From NCBI GenBank assembly GCA_025454565.1, contig JALOOE010000179.1:1-9681 (forward strand): a stretch of 9,681 nucleotides of DNA, written 5' to 3'. The stretch is from Anaerolineae bacterium (GTDB lineage Bacteria > Chloroflexota > Anaerolineae > CG2-30-64-16). Positions 5,694 through 9,681 of this stretch are shown piece by piece. Positions within the stretch are counted from its first letter, which is position 1. Each line of letters opens with the position of its first letter. The notes beneath the pieces are model-generated. The model did no database searches. It was not told the origin of the DNA and saw nothing but the letters and a program-made list of their open reading frames with translations. The position numbers and the translations under genes are program-made.

Positions 5694-6742
5694 TACTTCA
5701 TCTGCAACTTGTGCCTGAACCGCGCATACGTCGCGTAATCGATCTCGACGCGGCGCGCGATGTAATCTCGGGTCAGCGGCGCCAGATCGCGGCGCTCGGC
5801 GATGCGGTCGGTCACGCGGATCGAGAACGCGTCGGAGCCGGCGCCCGAACCGAACGAGACCATCAAGATGCGATCGCCCGGCTTGGCCTGATCCAACACC
5901 GCGGTTAAGCCGATCAACGAAGAGCCGGCGTAGGTGTTGCCGATCACAGACACCAGCAGGCCGGTCTTGATCTGCTCCGGCGCGAAACCCAGGATTTCGG
6001 CCACGCGCTGCGGAAATTTGGTGTTTGGCTGATGGAAAACGGCGTAGGTGTAATCAGCCGGCTTCGTCCCCATCTCCTCCATCAATGTGCGCCCGGCGTT
6101 GGTGATGTGCTCGAAATAAGCCGGCTCGCCGGTGAAACGATGGCCGTGGCTGGGATAATGCGCATAGGCCCGGCGCCAGAAGTCCGGCGTATCGGTGACG
6201 TGCGACAACGTCGCTTCGTAGACCGCGACGCTCTCCTCGGCCGGGCCGATGATGAACGCCGCACCGCCGGACGCCGCGGTGTATTCCAGCGCATCGCCGG
6301 GCCGCCCCTGGGCGGTGTCCATGCCGATGGCCAGCGCATAGCGGCCCATACCTGAGCCGACCATACCCATGCCCATGACCACGGCTTCGCTGCCGGCCTT
6401 GCACGCAAATTCCAGATCGGCCGCCTGGATGTGGGGCGTCGCGCCGAGCGCCTCACCGACGACGGTCGATGACGGCTTGACCGCGTACGGATGCGACTCA
6501 CTGCCCACCCACACCGCGCGCAACTCCTGCGGATCGATGCCGGCGCGTGCCAGCGCGTTGCGCGATGCTTCGATGGACATTGTGATAGTATCTTCGTCCA
6601 GCCCGGCGACCGCCTTTTCTTTGATCGGCAGCCCGCCCGAGCTGTCCTTCCACACTCTGCCGACTTCGGCCGCGGGCAGTCGATAGCGCGGTACATACGC
6701 CCCGTATCCCACGATGCCCACATCACGTATTGGTTTAAGCAT
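5693..6742 (-). CDS. Hydroxymethylglutaryl-CoA synthase, archaeal type
   Basis: The 349-residue protein should condense acetyl-CoA with acetoacetyl-CoA to HMG-CoA. Its length and sequence fit the archaeal-type HMG-CoA synthases rather than the roughly 390-460-residue bacterial/eukaryotic ones. The catalytic triad is visible: Glu82 (GSESHPYAVKP), Cys114 (LEFACKAGSEA) and His237 (VFHQPNTKFP). Other family signatures are IVGYGAYVPRYRL at the N-terminus, DEDTITMSIEA near 49-59, and SGGAAFIIG near 158-166 and GNTYAGSS. The start is ATG at 6742, at the conserved N-terminus, with GAGG about 10 bases upstream. It lies between the reductase and the thiolase on one strand. The archaeal type in a bacterium suggests ancient transfer from archaea (inference). 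No frame damage was seen. Confidence 0.95.
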   Translation of the reverse strand: MLKPIRDVGIVGYGAYVPRYRLPAAEVGRVWKDSSGGLPIKEKAVAGLDEDTITMSIEASRNALARAGIDPQELRAVWVGSESHPYAVKPSSTVVGEALGATPHIQAADLEFACKAGSEAVVMGMGMVGSGMGRYALAIGMDTAQGRPGDALEYTAASGGAAFIIGPAEESVAVYEATLSHVTDTPDFWRRAYAHYPSHGHRFTGEPAYFEHITNAGRTLMEEMGTKPADYTYAVFHQPNTKFPQRVAEILGFAPEQIKTGLLVSVIGNTYAGSSLIGLTAVLDQAKPGDRILMVSFGSGAGSDAFSIRVTDRIAERRDLAPLTRDYIARRVEIDYATYARFRHKLQMK

Positions 6743-6895
6743 GAAAACTCATCCTCGCTTGGCGAAAACGAACTACGACAAGATCATAGCGCGATGCGGC
6801 GACGTTTTCGGTAGGACGCATAACAATCCAAACGGGTTTGCCTATAGTTTGTCAAGTCGCCCGGCATCTACCTTCCGTTCGTCGTCGGTCGTCCG
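6743..6895 (-). promoter_or_regulatory. 153 bp gap between reductase and synthase; possible internal promoter
   Basis: No gene is seen. On the minus strand a TTGACA at 6850-6855 has only a poor -10 (TTTGGA) at 17 bp spacing, and a TATGAT at 6783-6788 has no good -35. The gap is long enough for an internal promoter of the synthase-thiolase pair, but the evidence is weak and the genes may simply be read through. Confidence 0.25.
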
Positions 6896-8182
6896 TCACC
6901 CATCTGTCCGCCGCATCTGGGCCAGCAGTTCGACTGCGCGATCCCCTCGCACGACCCGCTCGCTCACCATGGCCGCGGCGACACGATCCACCTCGTCGCC
7001 GACCGCGCCCGCAGCGATGGCAACCTGCCGGGCGTGGAGCGCCATGTGCCCCTTCTGGATTCCCTCGGTCGCCAGCGCCCGGATCGCGGCCAGGTTTTGC
7101 GCCAAACCGACGGAGACGATGATCTCCGCCAGATCGCGAGCCTTTGTCACGCCCATGATTTGCAGCGCAGCGCGTGCCGTGGGATGCACGCGAGTCGCTC
7201 CGCCGACTGTGCCCACCGCCAGCGGTAGCTCCAGGCTGCCCAGGAGGTCGCCCGCAGGGGTCAATGACCACTCGGAGAGGGAGCGGTACTGTCCGTCGCG
7301 GGCGGCATAGGTGTGCGCTCCGGCCTCGATGGCCCGCCAGTCGTTCCCGGATGCGACGACAACCGCGTCGATGCCGTTCATAATGCCCTTGTTGTGCGTC
7401 GCGGCCCGGTACGGATCGACCGCCGCCAGAGCGTACGCTTCGACAATGCGCGCCGCAACCAGCGCCCCGGAGAGCTCCGCGGTGTCCAATGCCGACGCCG
7501 GCACGACGCAGCGAGATGAAGCGAGCCGCCGATCGGCCAGGTTCGATAGGATACGCAGATTCACCCGTCCGCCGGTAATCTCCTCGACCACGGGCGCCAG
7601 CGCCTCGCAGGCCGTGTTGACCATGTTGGCGCCCATCGCGTCGCGGCAATCGTAGATGACGTGCACGACCAGCATCGGCCCGACCGGGCTCTCGGTATAG
7701 ACATACGTCTCGATATCGCGCGCGCCACCGTGCAGGCTGACGATCACAGGATCGACACGGTTGGCGAGATCGATGAGCCGCTGCTTCTGCGCCGTCACCT
7801 GGGTGGCTGCCTCACGCGGGTCTGTCAGTTCGAGCACTTGGATCTGCCCGATCATGAGCGACTCGGTCGTTTCGGCGTGGAAGCCGCCCCCGGCCCGTGC
7901 CAATTTGGCCGCAAAGCTGGCGCCTGCTACCACCGACGGTTCCTCGATGACCATCGGTACCAGGACGTCGGCGCCGTTCACCAAGAAGTTGGTGGCAACG
8001 CCCAACGGCAAGGCATAGCTGCCGATCGCGTTCTCCACCATTTTGTCGGCCTGCGCCAGCGCGAGCCCACTCTCCAGCACGGCGGCTTGCTCAGGCGTCA
8101 GCGCGGCCCAATCCACGACGATCTGTTTGCGTTCTTGCGGAGATAGGTTGTAGAAGCCGCTGAGGCGCGAAGATTGACCCAT
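6896..8182 (-). CDS. mvaA: Hydroxymethylglutaryl-CoA reductase, class II
   Basis: This 428-residue enzyme reduces HMG-CoA to mevalonate in two hydride-transfer steps, the committed step of the pathway. It has no membrane anchor. It resembles the Pseudomonas mevalonii class II enzyme over its whole length and has the same length. The catalytic residues appear in order at a constant offset from that enzyme: Glu81 (VIEEPSVV), Lys265 (THNKGIMNG), Asp281 (GNDWRAIEAGAH) and His379 (KGHMALHAR) on the C-terminal flap. ENAIGSYALPLGVATNF near 50-66 and DAMGANMVNT near 181-190 are further signatures. The start is ATG at 8182 with AGAGAGGA just upstream; a GTG at 8221 would add 13 unconserved residues. 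It is the first gene of the mevalonate set. Class II enzymes can run either way, but the flanking synthase and thiolase point to biosynthesis. Confidence 0.96.
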   Translation of the reverse strand: MGQSSRLSGFYNLSPQERKQIVVDWAALTPEQAAVLESGLALAQADKMVENAIGSYALPLGVATNFLVNGADVLVPMVIEEPSVVAGASFAAKLARAGGGFHAETTESLMIGQIQVLELTDPREAATQVTAQKQRLIDLANRVDPVIVSLHGGARDIETYVYTESPVGPMLVVHVIYDCRDAMGANMVNTACEALAPVVEEITGGRVNLRILSNLADRRLASSRCVVPASALDTAELSGALVAARIVEAYALAAVDPYRAATHNKGIMNGIDAVVVASGNDWRAIEAGAHTYAARDGQYRSLSEWSLTPAGDLLGSLELPLAVGTVGGATRVHPTARAALQIMGVTKARDLAEIIVSVGLAQNLAAIRALATEGIQKGHMALHARQVAIAAGAVGDEVDRVAAAMVSERVVRGDRAVELLAQMRRTDG

Positions 8183-8281
8183 AAATCCTCTCTCTGTTTT
8201 CGCCACGTCGGGCCGATACACATCGAAACCGACCGATGATGCGACTATAGAGCGATCCGTCTGCCAAAATCTATCAAGATT
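8183..8281 (-). promoter_or_regulatory. Upstream region of the mevalonate operon
   Basis: The 99 bp between the membrane-subunit stop and the reductase ATG carry the reductase ribosome binding site (AGAGAGGA) and a TATAGT-like -10 on the minus strand (complement at 8244-8249), but no convincing -35 at 17 bp. This is the most likely place for an operon promoter if the genes are not read through from the upstream gene. Confidence 0.3.
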
Positions 8282-9681
8282 TCACGGACCGAGGGTGGAA
8301 AGCGGTAGGATCACCGCGGCAACCGGCGCGGTGAGAAGCTGTGGATAGAGTCCGATGGCGACGCCCAGCGCGACCAGGATGAAGGCAACCAGACTGAGCC
8401 CCCACGGCTCACGCTCGACGGACGAACCGGAGAGCGGGCCGAAACAGGCGCGGCCGGCACGTACCGTGCCGATGACAACGCCCGTCGCCCCGATCAGCAA
8501 GAGCAGCACCCAGCGTGAATCGGTCTCGGCGAGCAACTGGAAGAGCGCCCAACGCGAGGCAAACTGCGCGGTCAACGGCAGGCCGATCAGCGCGAAGCCA
8601 CCCGCGATCAACGCGAGGACGGCCATCGGCAGCCGCGAAATCGCGCCGCCGATGCGCTCCAACCGATCGCTTTCCATGTGATGCCGGATGAGCGCCGTGC
8701 CCGCCGCCATCGTCAGCAAGGCGAGGGCGCGCGTCAACACCAGCCAGATTGCCGTAGGGAGACCGGCCGTGCCGCGCAATGCCATCGCTACAAGCAGGAT
8801 CCCGTAGTCAAAGAGTCCGGCATAGCCGAAAAAGCGCCCCAGGCTGCTTTGCGTTGCGGACAGCGCGCCAGCCAATACTGCAGTCAGTACGCCCAACCAC
8901 AGCAGCCACCGCGCGCTGTCAATGGCCGCGGTGAGCCAGGGATAGGTGACGACGAAACGCTGGAGCAGGAACAAGACGGTCGTCTGTCCCCCGATCCACA
9001 GGAATGCCGCAACGACAGGCGGCGCCTGTCCGGCGATCGCGGGAATCGCGACGTGCAGCGGCACCGGTTGCAGCAACAACACAAATCCGGCGATCAACAA
9101 CCAGCCGGCGATCTTGAACGGCGTCTGGTCGTCCGGGTTGAGCGGCGCTTGATCGATGTACCATGCGGCGATCAGGAAAAGCGGCACGGCGAGGGTCGGG
9201 AAGAGGAGCTGACGCCAGGCGCCGCGCGTCTCACCGGCTTTGCCGGCCTGGATCAGGAACACCGACACGATGGCGGCCAGGACGATCACACCTGGGGCCA
9301 GGGTCAACGGATGCACCATCGCGACGGCTGCCCAGAGCGCCACCAGGATCAGGCCGAAGGGGTAGATCGTGCGTCCCTGATAGGTGAGCCAGGCCAGTAT
9401 GAAAACCACGGCCGCCGTGATCAGCAAGAAGGTCAGCAAGGCTTGCGTGGCGGCACCGATCTGAAGCGAGATGCCCTCCCAGACGACCGCCTTGCCCAAC
9501 CAGATCGTCCGGCCGGCGACCTGCACGCGCGTATCGAGCGGCAGCCGCGAAATCGCGCCGCCGATGCGCTCCAACCGATCGCTTTCCAGATGATGCCGGA
9601 TGAGCGCCGTGCCCGCCGCCATCGTCAGCAAGGCGAGGGCGCGCGTCAACTCCAGCCAGATTGCCGTAGGGAGACCGGCCG
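8282..9681 (-). CDS. Complex I / Mrp antiporter-like membrane subunit (NuoL/M/N family), partial at 5' end
   Basis: At least 466 codons are open from the window edge to the stop at 8282. The protein is almost wholly hydrophobic, about a dozen membrane helices, with the proton-conducting membrane domain of NuoL/M/N and MrpA/D recognisable: a helix and loop ending VPLHVAIPAIAGQAPPVVAA (family: VPFHxWLPxAxxxAPtpvsA), the GYAGLFDYG segment (family: AYSSIaxxG), and GGAISRLPMAVLAL...GLPLTAQFASRW (family: GLxxxxP...GxPPxxGFxxK). Key lysines are replaced: Gln where the VPxH helix usually has Lys, Gln after APPVVAAFLWIGG, no Lys in LTRALALLTMAAG, and Arg in FASRW. Proton pumping is thus doubtful. The first 48 or so visible residues duplicate a segment about 304 residues further on, so the true N-terminus is unclear. 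The subunit letter cannot be fixed. The next gene downstream is unrelated in function. Confidence 0.8.
   Translation of the reverse strand, partial: AGLPTAIWLELTRALALLTMAAGTALIRHHLESDRLERIGGAISRLPLDTRVQVAGRTIWLGKAVVWEGISLQIGAATQALLTFLLITAAVVFILAWLTYQGRTIYPFGLILVALWAAVAMVHPLTLAPGVIVLAAIVSVFLIQAGKAGETRGAWRQLLFPTLAVPLFLIAAWYIDQAPLNPDDQTPFKIAGWLLIAGFVLLLQPVPLHVAIPAIAGQAPPVVAAFLWIGGQTTVLFLLQRFVVTYPWLTAAIDSARWLLWLGVLTAVLAGALSATQSSLGRFFGYAGLFDYGILLVAMALRGTAGLPTAIWLVLTRALALLTMAAGTALIRHHMESDRLERIGGAISRLPMAVLALIAGGFALIGLPLTAQFASRWALFQLLAETDSRWVLLLLIGATGVVIGTVRAGRACFGPLSGSSVEREPWGLSLVAFILVALGVAIGLYPQLLTAPVAAVILPLSTLGP
8627..8769. repeat. 143 bp direct repeat, internal copy
   Basis: This segment matches 9539-9681 at 140 of 143 positions. 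It encodes the helix and linker GLPTAIWLVLTRALALL...RIGGAISRLP in its normal place before the last conserved helices of the membrane subunit. Confidence 0.95.
9539..9681. repeat. 143 bp direct repeat, copy at the window edge
   Basis: Copy of 8627-8769 shifted by 912 bp (304 codons), so in frame. The three differences are CAC/CAT (silent), ATG/CTG (Met to Leu) and GTG/GAG (Val to Glu inside a helix). The copy is interrupted by the end of the window, and the match is still running there. Confidence 0.95.

Overview
The window looks like a GC-rich bacterial genome fragment, most likely from the Chloroflexota. This is inference from three things: an archaeal-type mevalonate gene set in a bacterium, short palindromic intergenic repeats of the TAGGGCGGATTG type, and large membrane-bound LuxR-type sensor kinases. 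All convincing genes lie on the minus strand, so transcription runs from high to low coordinates. Both window ends cut through genes.

Region 1 (9681 to 8282) holds most of a complex I / Mrp antiporter-like membrane subunit. It is open across the window edge. Its visible 5' end is a near-identical in-frame copy of its own middle, and several lysines normally used for proton transfer are replaced. Region 2 (8182 to 4459) is a probable operon for the upper mevalonate pathway: class II HMG-CoA reductase, archaeal-type HMG-CoA synthase and SCP2-type acetyl-CoA acetyltransferase. Together they convert acetyl-CoA to mevalonate for isoprenoids. The DUF35 partner that often follows the thiolase in archaeal clusters is not present here.

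Region 3 (4449 to 4192) is a compact non-coding block with terminal inverted repeats flanked by TA, three tandem near-palindromic 46-47 bp units, an 11-12 bp hairpin and an 18 bp hairpin. It resembles a MITE or REP-type composite element. It abuts, with a stop codon formed exactly at its edge, a short membrane-protein reading frame (4190-4041) that overlaps or was once fused to the next gene.

Region 4 (4041 to 1) is a signalling cluster: a multi-membrane-span HAMP-PAS-HisKA_3 histidine kinase, its NarL/LuxR-type response regulator 3 bp downstream, a stand-alone receiver-like protein lacking the phospho-acceptor aspartate and DNA-binding domain, and finally the start of a secreted protein whose frame closes soon after the signal peptide. 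No tRNA, rRNA or CRISPR array was seen.
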